From the NCBI GenBank assembly GCA_018434685.1, contig JAHDOV010000005.1:125056-189055 (forward strand): a stretch of 64,000 nt of DNA. Reading direction: 5' to 3'. This DNA comes from Deltaproteobacteria bacterium (lineage in GTDB: Bacteria; Desulfobacterota; Desulfomonilia; UBA1062). Below the pieces are notes generated by a model. It was not told where the DNA came from and did not search any database. It saw nothing but the letters and a program-made list of their open reading frames with translations. Shown here piece after piece: positions 10,959 through 20,083 of this stretch. Made by a program: the position numbers and the translations under genes. How positions within the stretch are numbered: the stretch's first letter is position 1; the number at the start of each line of letters is the position of its first letter.

Positions 10959-13322
10959 ATGCATGAGAATCCCGGCATGAAAGAATTCGTGTCAGATCAA
11001 TCGGCGTTGGCCGGACTGCAATTTCTCGACATCATGTCCGATGCAGCCCTGGCAATAGACTGCCATGGGTGCGTCATCGCCTGGAACCGAGCCATGGAAT
11101 CGATCTCCGGTGTGATGGCACAGGATATTCTCGGGAAGGCGGACTATGAATATGCGCTCCCCTTCTACGGCATAAGAAGACCGATGCTCGTCGATCTCAT
11201 TGTGCACCCGGAGCCTGAGGCGGAAAGACTCTACAACTCAGTAACCAGGCAAGGCGATACCCTCTTCTCCGAGATCAGGGTGACGCACAGATCCGGAGGG
11301 GAGCTCGTTTGCCGGGCCACGGCAAAACCATTGTACGACAGTCTCGGCAATATCGTGGGTGCGGTCGAAACCATCCGCGATGGTACGGAATACGAGAGCA
11401 TGTACACTGCGCTCAGAGAGATCGAGGCCCGGTACGAGGCACTCTTCGACCGATCACTCGAGTGTGTGTATCTCCATGATCTTCAGGGGAAGTTCATCGA
11501 TGCCAATCAGACAACCCTGGATCTCCTGGGCTATACAAGGGAAGAAGTCTCATCGCTCAACTTCGTGTCGATGATCACAGCCGATCAGCTTCCCCTGGCC
11601 GTAAGGGTCAGGGATGAAATCGTTGAAAACGGTCACCAGCACGGAACGAGCACCTACCAGGTCCTGAAGAGAGACGGCGGCCTGGTGTACCTGGAAACAA
11701 AGGGGGCACTCATCTATAAAGAGGGAAGGCCCTTTGCCATTCAGGGTGTTGCGCGGGATATCACCGAGCGTATGAATGCAGAGGAGGCGCTGCGGGAAAG
11801 CAGCCTGAAATATCGGAATATCTTCGAGAACGTGACCGACCTGCTGTACATACATGACCTGGATGGCAACCTGCTCGAAACCAATCTCGCCTCGAAAAAA
11901 GACATCGGCTACAGTGCGCAGGACGTGATCGGGATGCGGATAACAGACCTCATGCCCGATCAATACAAGCCGATTTTCGCTGAGTACATGGACGATCTCA
12001 AGAAGCACAAGAAGCAGGAGGGGCTCATCAGCATCCTGACAAAGGAAGGCCGTGAGCGGGTCATCGAGTACAGGAATATCCTTGTGGAGGATTCCGACGG
12101 CACACCTGTCTGTGTGCAGGGATCGGGCCGTGACATTACTGCACGGATCAAGGGGGAGAAGGCCCTGAAGCTGAGCGAAGAGAGGTACCGGGATATCCTC
12201 GACAGCATAGAGGAGGCGTATTTCGAGGTCGATCTTGCCGGCAACTTCACTTTTTTCAACCAGGCACTGGCTACCAATCTCGGGTATAGTGAAGCGGAGC
12301 TCAAGGAGATGAATTACCGGCAGTATATGGATGAGACCAATGCAAAGAAGGTCTTCGAGATGTTCCATACGGTCTTCCTCACCGGCGAGCCCACCAAGTC
12401 CTTTGACTGGGAGCTGATGAACAAGGAGGGCGGGAAGATCTATGCCGAGGCCTCTGTTTCGCTGCTCAGGGATTCTCGGGGCAAGCCTGTCGGGTTCCGC
12501 GGTATCGTCAGGGATATTACCGGGCGTAAAGAGGCGGAGAAAGAGCGCGACCGCTACGAGATGCGACTCTCCCAGGCCCAGAAGATGGAGGCGATCGGCA
12601 CCCTGGCGGGTGGCATCGCACATGATTTCAATAACATGCTTTCAGCCATTATCGGGTACACCGAGCTGGTGAAGAATGATGTCCCCGAAGGATCACGGGG
12701 CAGGAAGAACCTCGATCAGGTCCTCAAGGCGGGGATGCGTGCCCGGGAACTGGTGGCTCAGATCCTTTCCTTCAGCAGGAAGTACGAGGCCGAGCGCGAG
12801 AGCGTTCATGTGGCGCTCATTCTGAACGAGGCGCTCAAGCTGCTCCGGGTCACCATACCCACCACCATAGAGATCCGGGACAGCCTCGGTGAGGAAGACT
12901 CAGTGGTATATGCCGATCCCACCGAGATTCATCAGATTGTCATGAACCTCTGTACCAATGCCTACCAGGCCATGGAGGAGACAGGCGGGGTCTTGAGTGT
13001 GAGTCTGGAACCCGTCGCTGTCGGTGAACCCGGCGGTGCTGATTTCGGGAATCCCGATGCGCGCAAAGGCTCGTACCTCAAGCTCGAGGTACACGATACC
13101 GGCTGCGGCATGACCGAAGAGACGGTAAAGAACATCTTCGATCCGTTCTTCACCACGAAGGCGCGGGGCAAGGGCACCGGGCTCGGTCTGGCTACGGTCC
13201 ATCGGATCGTCACGGAGCTCGGGGGATTCATCACCGTAAGCAGCAGGCCTGGTGAGGGGACCACCTTCCGCATCTATTTCCCCCGTATAGCTGAAACACT
13301 CAAGGCAGCCGCTGATTCTTAG
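10959..13322 (+). CDS. Multi-PAS sensor histidine kinase without transmembrane segments
   Basis: About 787 aa. Four PAS domains in order (starting near LQFLDIMSDAALAID, ARYEALFDRSLECVY, LKYRNIFENVTDLLY and ERYRDILDSIEEAYF) lead to a HisKA domain with GGIAHDFNNMLSAIIGY and a HATPase domain with NLCTNAYQAM, DTGCGM, FDPFFTTK and GTGLGLATV. There is no receiver, so it needs a separate response regulator. No membrane helices are seen, so it should sense a cytoplasmic signal. The frame is open back to a GTG at 10818, but that stretch is AT-rich with non-coding-like composition, so an ATG at 10959 (or 10977) is preferred; this start is uncertain. It is a paralogue of the broken kinase at the left edge. 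Confidence 0.85.
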   Translation: MHENPGMKEFVSDQSALAGLQFLDIMSDAALAIDCHGCVIAWNRAMESISGVMAQDILGKADYEYALPFYGIRRPMLVDLIVHPEPEAERLYNSVTRQGDTLFSEIRVTHRSGGELVCRATAKPLYDSLGNIVGAVETIRDGTEYESMYTALREIEARYEALFDRSLECVYLHDLQGKFIDANQTTLDLLGYTREEVSSLNFVSMITADQLPLAVRVRDEIVENGHQHGTSTYQVLKRDGGLVYLETKGALIYKEGRPFAIQGVARDITERMNAEEALRESSLKYRNIFENVTDLLYIHDLDGNLLETNLASKKDIGYSAQDVIGMRITDLMPDQYKPIFAEYMDDLKKHKKQEGLISILTKEGRERVIEYRNILVEDSDGTPVCVQGSGRDITARIKGEKALKLSEERYRDILDSIEEAYFEVDLAGNFTFFNQALATNLGYSEAELKEMNYRQYMDETNAKKVFEMFHTVFLTGEPTKSFDWELMNKEGGKIYAEASVSLLRDSRGKPVGFRGIVRDITGRKEAEKERDRYEMRLSQAQKMEAIGTLAGGIAHDFNNMLSAIIGYTELVKNDVPEGSRGRKNLDQVLKAGMRARELVAQILSFSRKYEAERESVHVALILNEALKLLRVTIPTTIEIRDSLGEEDSVVYADPTEIHQIVMNLCTNAYQAMEETGGVLSVSLEPVAVGEPGGADFGNPDARKGSYLKLEVHDTGCGMTEETVKNIFDPFFTTKARGKGTGLGLATVHRIVTELGGFITVSSRPGEGTTFRIYFPRIAETLKAAADS

Positions 13323-13507
13323 GTTCGTGTCCACTACGGGCCGCCTAGCAAACAGGAACGCAGGGATACGCTTGTGGCGGCCTATGCCTGCCCGATGAGC
13401 CGATCCACGAGAGAATCCCTTTCAGTCATGACAATTCTCTGCTCCTCAGTTCTGGCCGATCGAACAGGTGAGGACATGCAAGATGGTGCAGGTTGAAAAA
13501 AAAAGAT
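13323..13507. other. Intergenic stretch before tRNA-Cys
   Basis: I see no gene here. On the minus strand a run of eight T immediately follows the tRNA-Cys CCA end (13500-13507), a plausible end for that transcript although no stem precedes it other than the tRNA itself. Confidence 0.3.
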
Positions 13508-13582
13508 TGGAGGCGGCATCCGGATTTGAACCGGAGAATAACGGTTTTGCAGACCGTCGCCTTACCACTTGGCTATGCCGCC
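13508..13582 (-). tRNA. tRNA-Cys (anticodon GCA)
   Basis: The reverse complement folds with acceptor GGCGGCA/TGCCGCC, anticodon arm ACGGT-CTGCAAA-ACCGT (GCA), T loop GGTTCAAATCC and an encoded CCA at 13508-13510. It lies downstream of the envelope operon on the same strand. Confidence 0.95.
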
Positions 13583-13813
13583 CCGGAAAGACCTCTACTC
13601 TATACAAAGGACAGCGGGGTAAAGTCAAGATCAAGATAGACAATACGATAAATCTTTTTCTTCGGCCGGTACGGCAATGGCCGGACTTGGCAGCCCTTTG
13701 ACAGACCGTAGACCCGGTGCCGGGAGAAGCGACTCCCGCATACATGCCTGTGGTCCTCGACGTCATTGGTGCAGAAAAGATTGGGGCTGGGTTCGAAACC
13801 CTTATTCCGAATT

Positions 13814-14773
13814 CTAACCCCCGGCTTCCGGCTCCTGTCTCTGTTCGGCCTGTTCCAGCACGAACTTCCTGAAGTCCAGTTTTCTCCTGATGATGGTCCT
13901 CATCTCGGAGCGTCTCGTCCACCTGGAGTGCAGCCAGAACCACTGATCTGGGTATTGCAGGACAACGGATGCCACCCACGACTGCATGTAGTCGCTGATG
14001 GCCTGTATCGCCGCTTTCCCGGTGCCGAAGGAGCCTGCATCGACGGCAGGAGAGAAGCGGATGCAATAGGTGCCTCCCTGTTTTATGCCGTATACCGGCA
14101 GGATCAGGGCCTCGCCCTTCATGGCAATGAATGCGGGAGCCGGGTTTGTCGGTGCAGGCAGCCCGAGCATGTCGCAGAAAAGCCGGTCTCCCCGTTTTCC
14201 ACGCTGGTCGACTATCATGCCGATGGTGCTGCCTTTCTTGAGTTCCCTGATGAGCATGAGGGCCTTGCCCTTGGGCGGCAGGATCGTGGCGCCGGAACGC
14301 TTCCTGATGTCGTCGATGATGCTCTCGAGCCCCGGGTCTTTCCTGATATCCGCCATGACGCAGAATTGTATGCCGAGGAGGCGGGAGAGGTGGGAGAGGA
14401 TCTCCCAGTTCCCGATATGACCGGTAATTATCATGAGCCCCTTGTGTGCGGCCAGGGCTGCCTCGAGGTGTTCCGTGCCCTCCACCCGTATCTTCCTTGA
14501 GATCTCGTCGTCATCCATGTAGGCATAGCGGATGGTGTCCACGAGGATGTCTGCGTGATTCATGAACACCTTGAGGCTCAGCCACCTGTTGTATGCAGCA
14601 CCCAGGGTGGCGCGCATCTGCAGGTCTGCAGCCTTTCTGTGGAACGGGTCGAGGGCCCAGCCCATAAGGGCCAGGAAGCGTGCACAGGCAAGGGTGATTC
14701 CATAGGGCATGACCCGGATTGCGTGGATCGCCTTTTTCAGGAGAGAGTATTTCCATTCCTGGACTACGGCCAT
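13814..14773 (-). CDS. LpxL/HtrB-family lipid A acyltransferase, copy 1 (intact motif)
   Basis: This 319-aa protein transfers a secondary acyl chain to the lipid A precursor at the inner membrane, by family. It has the catalytic His-x4-Glu motif in ITGHIGNWEIL (H119, E124), the substrate block ILPPKGKALMLIREL and VDQRGKRGDRLFCDMLGLPA, and a conserved C-terminal WFWLHSRWTRR. It is the last gene of the leftward envelope operon, 27 bases after its tandem copy. Which position of lipid A it acylates cannot be told. Confidence 0.88.
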   Translation of the reverse strand: MAVVQEWKYSLLKKAIHAIRVMPYGITLACARFLALMGWALDPFHRKAADLQMRATLGAAYNRWLSLKVFMNHADILVDTIRYAYMDDDEISRKIRVEGTEHLEAALAAHKGLMIITGHIGNWEILSHLSRLLGIQFCVMADIRKDPGLESIIDDIRKRSGATILPPKGKALMLIRELKKGSTIGMIVDQRGKRGDRLFCDMLGLPAPTNPAPAFIAMKGEALILPVYGIKQGGTYCIRFSPAVDAGSFGTGKAAIQAISDYMQSWVASVVLQYPDQWFWLHSRWTRRSEMRTIIRRKLDFRKFVLEQAEQRQEPEAGG

Positions 14774-14800
14774 AACGCACCCCCTTCCATGGAGATCACC

Positions 14801-15799
14801 TCATCCCTCATGGAGATATTCTTCTGCCTGCGCACAGACCTTCTGTCTGAAATCCTCGCCCGACTTCAGGATGTGCTTCATGTCGGATCTTCTCAGCCAC
14901 CTGCTGTGGAGCCAGAAGTACTGCTGGGGACATCTCTTTGCGAACGAGCACACCCATGACTGCATGGTCTGACTCAGGTTCTGTATCGCCCGGGAGCGCC
15001 AGCAGTCGCTCAGTGACTCCACCTTCTTGAAGTCGTCACCGAATTCCCTGGCATCGATGGTCTTTTCAAAGCGGAACCAGTAGGTGTCCCCCTGTTTTAT
15101 CGCCGATACCGGCTGGATCAGGGCATCCCCGCGCAGTGCGATCAGGGCCGGGGCAGGGCCGGTGGGTGCGGGCATGCCGAAGATGTTGCAGAACACCCTG
15201 TTCTCCCGCTTGCCGCGCTGGTCGATCATGATGCCTATGACGCGGCCGTTCCTGAGCTCATCGGTGAGCAGGGGGACCATGCCGCCCTTCGGGGGGAGCA
15301 GGGTGAACCCGCACCGGGAACGCATGTCTTCTATGATGGCCTGGAGCCGCTGGTTCTTCATGACATCACCCATGATGCTGAATTCGAATCCCAGCACCCG
15401 GGGGATGTGTCCGAGGATCTCCCAGTTCATGTGCCCGGTGAACATCATGACGCCCCGGCCGGAGGCGATTGCAGACTCGATATTCTCCCTTCCCTCGATC
15501 ACGATCTTTTCTTTGAGCTCGTAATCGTCCATATAGGAGAACCTGATGGTGTCTATGAGGGTATCTCCCTGGTGCATGAACACCTTGAGGGCCAGGAGGC
15601 CGGCGTTTACCCCTTCAAGTGCGCAGCCGATCTGTTTCCTGGCTATCTTCCTGTGGAGAGGGATGCACAGCCAGGCGAGTATGCCGAAAAACCTTCCCAT
15701 TGCAATGGTCGCCCGGTAGGGCAGGACCCGAATCAGGACGATGATGAGGCGGAAGAGGTAGTACTGGGCCTCTTCAGCCATTCTTGCCAGTAGTTTCAT
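14801..15799 (-). CDS. LpxL/HtrB-family acyltransferase, copy 2 (shortened catalytic motif)
   Basis: This is a 332-aa paralogue of the next gene, with an N-terminal membrane segment (YYLFRLIIVLIRVLPY), PPKGG, IDQRGKRENRVFCNIFGMPA and YFWLHSRWLRR. The catalytic box reads FTGHMNWEIL, so His123 and Glu127 are three residues apart rather than the family's four; one residue is missing against the neighbour's GHIGNWE. Activity is therefore doubtful or altered. Its ATG overlaps the gmhB stop by 4 bases, so it is translationally coupled. Confidence 0.85.
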   Translation of the reverse strand: MKLLARMAEEAQYYLFRLIIVLIRVLPYRATIAMGRFFGILAWLCIPLHRKIARKQIGCALEGVNAGLLALKVFMHQGDTLIDTIRFSYMDDYELKEKIVIEGRENIESAIASGRGVMMFTGHMNWEILGHIPRVLGFEFSIMGDVMKNQRLQAIIEDMRSRCGFTLLPPKGGMVPLLTDELRNGRVIGIMIDQRGKRENRVFCNIFGMPAPTGPAPALIALRGDALIQPVSAIKQGDTYWFRFEKTIDAREFGDDFKKVESLSDCWRSRAIQNLSQTMQSWVCSFAKRCPQQYFWLHSRWLRRSDMKHILKSGEDFRQKVCAQAEEYLHEG

Positions 15800-16350
15800 T
15801 GAACAATATCCTCCAGTATCCAGTTCACCGCGTCATCCAGGTCACGGGCAACATAGTCCGGTCCTTCATCGGCAGTGTCGGTTCCAGGGGTCATGAGCAG
15901 GATTCCCTTCCCGCCGACCCGGTGGATGGTTTCCACATCTATGGCCTTGTCGCCTATCATATAGCACGAGCCGAGGTCGAGGCCAAAGTCTTGTGCCGCC
16001 CGGAAGAGCATGCCTGATTGGGGTTTGCGGCAGGTGCAGGAGCAGGCATAGGCCGCAACCGTGCCCTCGGGATGGTGCGGGCAGTAGTAGATGGCGTCGA
16101 TGCGGGCCCCGCAGGCGGCGAGCATGCCCAGCAGCCGTTCATGTATCTCACCGAGCCGCTCTTCATCAAAGATCCCGCGTGCGATGCCCGACTGGTTGGT
16201 GACAATGATCACGGGGATGTTCCGTTCGTTCAGGGCCCTGATCGCCTCACAGACCCGGGGCAGGAGTTCTATCCCGTCGGGGTCATGCAGGTAGATCCTG
16301 TCCCTGATGATGGTATCATCCCTGTCGAGGAATACGCCGGTTCTTGACAA
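15796..16350 (-). CDS. gmhB: D-glycero-D-manno-heptose-1,7-bisphosphate 7-phosphatase
   Basis: A HAD-superfamily phosphatase that makes heptose-1-phosphate for the ADP-heptose of the lipopolysaccharide inner core. It shows FLDRDDTII (motif I), IIVTNQSGIARG (motif II), the zinc-binding cluster CPHHPEG...CSCTCRKP, and YMIGDKAIDVE (motif IV). At 184 aa it is the usual length. The start overlaps lpxK by 35 bases, and the stop overlaps the following acyltransferase start by 4. Confidence 0.92.
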   Translation of the reverse strand: MSRTGVFLDRDDTIIRDRIYLHDPDGIELLPRVCEAIRALNERNIPVIIVTNQSGIARGIFDEERLGEIHERLLGMLAACGARIDAIYYCPHHPEGTVAAYACSCTCRKPQSGMLFRAAQDFGLDLGSCYMIGDKAIDVETIHRVGGKGILLMTPGTDTADEGPDYVARDLDDAVNWILEDIVQ

Positions 16351-17269
16351 TAGTCACGATCTCCTCTGCAATTTTCTTCATGTCAGGCACAGAGAGTTCC
16401 ACCCGCAGTGCGAGCCAGCGCTCGTCGAGCGAATCTTCACTGAGCTTCACCAGGTCCTTCTCCGTGGTGACGATCAGGTCCGTTCCTGAGGCCAGGTGTT
16501 GTATCCTTTTGATATCCCTGCCGGTGTACTGGTGATGGTCCCTGAAGGCCAGTGGTTCCACCCGGGCCCCGAGATCCTCCAGGGTGGAGAAGAAGATTTC
16601 CGGCCTGGCTATGGCGCAGACAGCGAGCACCTTCTTGTCCCTGAGCAGGGTGAGTTCATGGGATCTGCCCCGCACATCCACGAGATCCTGCGGCACGAGG
16701 TGCGCGCTGGGTCCCTGGGGGGACGAGCCCTTGGTGTTGACGATGAAATCCGCCCGGCCCAGCGAAGAGACCGGCTCCCTCAGACGGCCGAGCGGGAGGA
16801 GGGCATCCGAGTGGACATCCCCTGCCACGAGCACGATATCCAGGTCGCGATAAATCCTGCGGTGCTGAAAGGCATCGTCCATGATCACGACCTGAGCACC
16901 GAGCTCGTACCAGGCGTACAGGGCGCCGGCCACGCGGTCCGGTGACTTTATGACCGGCGCAATCAATGCCCGCGCCATGAGCAGGGCCTCGTCACCCACG
17001 TCTTCGACCCTGCTGGATGGTTGTACCCGGACGGTGGTAGATATCCTGCCCTTGTAGCCCCGGGTGACGATCGCGACGTTGAGTTCCCGCTGGACCAGGG
17101 TTCTGGCCAGCGCGAGGGTGAAGGGGGTTTTCCCGGTTCCACCGACCTCGATGTTGCCCACGCTCACCACAACCGGCGGTGTGTGGTGGGTCCTGAAGGC
17201 GCCGGTGTCGTAGAGGAGGTTGCGCAGCCTGATGCCGAAGCCGTAGAGGGAGGATAAGAGTCTAAGCAT
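16316..17269 (-). CDS. lpxK: Tetraacyldisaccharide 4'-kinase
   Basis: It phosphorylates the lipid A precursor at the 4' position at the cytoplasmic face of the inner membrane. An N-terminal helix (MLRLLSSLYGFGIRLRNLLY) precedes the Walker A loop VGNIEVGGTGKTPF, then VTRGYKG, and Walker-B-like VIMDDAFQHRRI. At 317 aa it is normal length. Its ATG lies inside the last codons of msbA (8-base overlap). Confidence 0.95.
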   Translation of the reverse strand: MLRLLSSLYGFGIRLRNLLYDTGAFRTHHTPPVVVSVGNIEVGGTGKTPFTLALARTLVQRELNVAIVTRGYKGRISTTVRVQPSSRVEDVGDEALLMARALIAPVIKSPDRVAGALYAWYELGAQVVIMDDAFQHRRIYRDLDIVLVAGDVHSDALLPLGRLREPVSSLGRADFIVNTKGSSPQGPSAHLVPQDLVDVRGRSHELTLLRDKKVLAVCAIARPEIFFSTLEDLGARVEPLAFRDHHQYTGRDIKRIQHLASGTDLIVTTEKDLVKLSEDSLDERWLALRVELSVPDMKKIAEEIVTIVKNRRIPRQG

Positions 17270-19022
17270 CCGAGAACTGGAGGTTGTACAGTCGTGTGTA
17301 GTACCCGTCCTTTTTCAGCAGTTCGCCATGGGTACCCTCTTCCACGATCTGTCCCTTGTTGAGCACCAGGATCCGGTCGGCCTTGATGATGGTGCTGAGC
17401 CGGTGAGCAATGATGAGGGTGGTCCTGCCCTTCATGAGCTTGTCCATGGCGGACTGAACCTCCCGCTCCGATTCCGTATCCAGCGCCGAGGTTGCCTCGT
17501 CGAGGATGAGTATGGGGGCATTCCTGATGATGGCGCGGGCGATGCAGATGCGCTGACGCTGTCCCCCGGAGAGCCGTACCCCGCTTTCGCCGATCAGGGT
17601 ATCATAGCCGTCGGGCATTTCCATGATGAAGTCATGGGCATTGGCCAGGCGGGCCGCCTGGATGATCTCGTCCATGGAGGCACCGGTGGAGCCGTACGAG
17701 ATATTGGCCTTGAGGGAGTCGTTGAACAGGATCATCTCCTGGGTCACCATGGCGATGTTCTTTCTCAGGGAGGAAAGGGTCACCTCCCGGATGTCCCTGC
17801 CGCCCACGATGATCTGACCCGAGGTGATGTCAAAGAGCCGGGGCAGGAGGTTCGCAATGGTCGTCTTGCCCGATCCCGACTCTCCCACGAGCGCGATCCT
17901 GGAGCCGGGCAGGGCCTTGAAGGTGATGCCGCGCAGGGCATACTCGGCCCCGCCGTAGGAGAACCAGACGTCCTGGTATGCAAAGGTGCCGTCCACGTCG
18001 CCGAGTACCGCCGCATCGGGTTTTTCCTCGATCTCGGCCTTCGTGTCGAGGATGTTGAAGATCCTCCGGGCCGCGGCAATGCCCTCCTGGATGTCGATGT
18101 TTACCGTGTTGAGTTTCCTGATCGGTGCATAGAGGAGGCCGAGCCCGAGGATGAAGGAGCCGAATTCGCCCGGGCTCATGGACCCGTTGATGACCTTCAT
18201 GCCCCCGTACCACAGGATGAATGCCGACGCGAGCCCGGCGATGAGCTCCATGAGGGGACCGGATACGGCACGCACCGCGATCCGCTTCATCCAGTTCCGG
18301 TAGTACCTGCGGTTTTCCGTTGAGAACCGCTCGGTCTCGTAGGCCTCCATGTTGTACGCCTTGACGATCCGGATCCCGCTGATGGCCTCGTCGAGGATGC
18401 TCATGACATTGCCCATGACGTTCATGCTCTTGGTGGAATAGCGCTTCAGCCTCTGCCCGAACCTGGTGATGGGATAGATCACGATGGGGAAGACGATCAT
18501 GGCGATGAGGGCGAGCTCCACGTTGCGGTAGAACACCACGAAGATCAGGCCGAAGAGCGTCAGGAACTGTCGGATGAATCCGGTCACGGAATTGGTGACC
18601 GAGGCCTGGACCATGTTCACGTCGTTGGTGATGCGCGATATGAGGACTCCGGTGGGAGTCCGGATGAAATACGGCAGCGAGAGGGTCTGTATGTGGGCGT
18701 AGAGCTCGTCACGGATGGTCATGATGATGCGCTGGCCCACATCGGCCATGATGAAGTAGCTGAAGTAGTCGCTCACCGACTTGACGAGGTATATGATCAC
18801 CACGGCAAGGGGGATGAGCCGGAGCATGCCGACGTTCTTGTCGATGAAGATATCGTCGATGACGTACTTGAAGAGGTATGCCACGAGTCCGGAGGTTCCG
18901 GCTATGACAAGCGTGAGGACCAGCGAGATCGTGAGTCTGATCCAGTAGGGCTGGAGATAGCGCAGGAGTCTCTTGTACGTCTGGGTGTTGTCCGTGTTCA
19001 GTGTATCATGGTCTCTATCCAA
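17262..19022 (-). CDS. msbA: Lipid A export ATP-binding/permease protein
   Basis: A half-size ABC exporter that flips the lipid A core across the inner membrane. Six membrane helices (about residues 25-310) are followed by the nucleotide-binding domain with GESGSGKTTIANLL (Walker A), LSGGQRQRICIARAI (signature), ILILDEATSALD (Walker B) and the H-loop IIAHRLSTI. At 586 aa it is the usual length. The start appears to be TTG at 19022, overlapping the end of lpxB by 25 bases. It sits between lpxB and lpxK. Confidence 0.93.
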   Translation of the reverse strand: MDRDHDTLNTDNTQTYKRLLRYLQPYWIRLTISLVLTLVIAGTSGLVAYLFKYVIDDIFIDKNVGMLRLIPLAVVIIYLVKSVSDYFSYFIMADVGQRIIMTIRDELYAHIQTLSLPYFIRTPTGVLISRITNDVNMVQASVTNSVTGFIRQFLTLFGLIFVVFYRNVELALIAMIVFPIVIYPITRFGQRLKRYSTKSMNVMGNVMSILDEAISGIRIVKAYNMEAYETERFSTENRRYYRNWMKRIAVRAVSGPLMELIAGLASAFILWYGGMKVINGSMSPGEFGSFILGLGLLYAPIRKLNTVNIDIQEGIAAARRIFNILDTKAEIEEKPDAAVLGDVDGTFAYQDVWFSYGGAEYALRGITFKALPGSRIALVGESGSGKTTIANLLPRLFDITSGQIIVGGRDIREVTLSSLRKNIAMVTQEMILFNDSLKANISYGSTGASMDEIIQAARLANAHDFIMEMPDGYDTLIGESGVRLSGGQRQRICIARAIIRNAPILILDEATSALDTESEREVQSAMDKLMKGRTTLIIAHRLSTIIKADRILVLNKGQIVEEGTHGELLKKDGYYTRLYNLQFSDA

Positions 19023-20083
19023 TGCGCCACTCCTTGCGAGGCCTTAGGCGAACCCATGGTTTCGCGTATCCGGGCGAATGCCGCCATGAGTCTCTCATGA
19101 CGCCCCCTGTCCCCGATAAGGTCCAGGGCTTCCCCGGCCAGTGTTTCAGCAGTAAGATGCTCCTGTATGAGCTCCGGGACTATGTCTTCTCCCAGGATGA
19201 TATTGGGCATGCCGATGTTCTCGACCTGTACGAATGCCCGGGCAAGACGGTAATTAAGCCATGAGGTCTTGTAGCAGATAATCTCCGGTATGCCAAGGAT
19301 TGCCATCTCGAAGGACGAGGTCCCGGATTTCACCAGCGCCAGGTCAGCTTCCGCAAGCCCGCGCGAGAGTGCAATATCACGGTCGACCATACCGGCGAGG
19401 ACGCCCTCTTCGAGCCCCGGTGCGACGGGCAGCTGCCAGGTGATGTCCGGGTGCCGGCCCTGGATGATGCGTTTGGCACCCAGCATGGCCGGCAGGATCA
19501 GCTCGATCTCGTGGTATCTGCTGCCGGGAAGCAGGGCTATACGCTTGGGAGGCCAGGCAACCTGCCTCAGCGCCGGGGGATTCTCCATGAGAGGATGACC
19601 CACGTAGCGTGCATTGACCCCGTATGAGCGGAAGAATTCCTGTTCAAAGGGAAAGATCACGGCGAGGCCGTCGGTGATTTCAGAGAGGGTGCGTGCCCGT
19701 CCGAGCCTCCAGGCCCAGGCCTGCGGTGCGATGTAGTAGAGGACCTTCGTGTGATTCCTCCTGGCTGCCCCGGCAACACGCATGTTGAAATCGGGGAGGT
19801 CGAGCGGGACTACGATGTCCGGCCTGCGTCTCCTGATCAGTTCCTGAACCCCCCGGTATACCGCATAGATCCGGCGGATTCTGGGCAGGACATCGGAGAA
19901 TCCCATGACCGAGAACTCGTCCATGGTATAGACGCACTCCATGCCGGAAGACGCCATCTCGGGCCCGCCGATGCCGAAGATCTCCACGTCGGGATCGGAC
20001 GACCTCAAAGACCGTATCACCGCGGCTGCGTGCCTGTCCGCACTCGCCTCTCCTGCCACCATGAGAACCTTTTTTCTTCTCAT
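18998..20083 (-). CDS. lpxB: Lipid-A-disaccharide synthase
   Basis: It joins lipid X to UDP-diacylglucosamine to form the lipid A disaccharide. Recognised by KKVLMVAGEASADRHAAAVI at the N terminus, IFGIGGPEMASSGME, the P-loop-like LLPGSRYHEIE, and KSGTSSFEMAILGIPEIICYK in the GT-B C-terminal half. At 361 aa it is slightly short for the family. Its ATG overlaps the stop of the upstream oxidoreductase by 4 bases. Confidence 0.95.
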   Translation of the reverse strand: MRRKKVLMVAGEASADRHAAAVIRSLRSSDPDVEIFGIGGPEMASSGMECVYTMDEFSVMGFSDVLPRIRRIYAVYRGVQELIRRRRPDIVVPLDLPDFNMRVAGAARRNHTKVLYYIAPQAWAWRLGRARTLSEITDGLAVIFPFEQEFFRSYGVNARYVGHPLMENPPALRQVAWPPKRIALLPGSRYHEIELILPAMLGAKRIIQGRHPDITWQLPVAPGLEEGVLAGMVDRDIALSRGLAEADLALVKSGTSSFEMAILGIPEIICYKTSWLNYRLARAFVQVENIGMPNIILGEDIVPELIQEHLTAETLAGEALDLIGDRGRHERLMAAFARIRETMGSPKASQGVAHWIETMIH

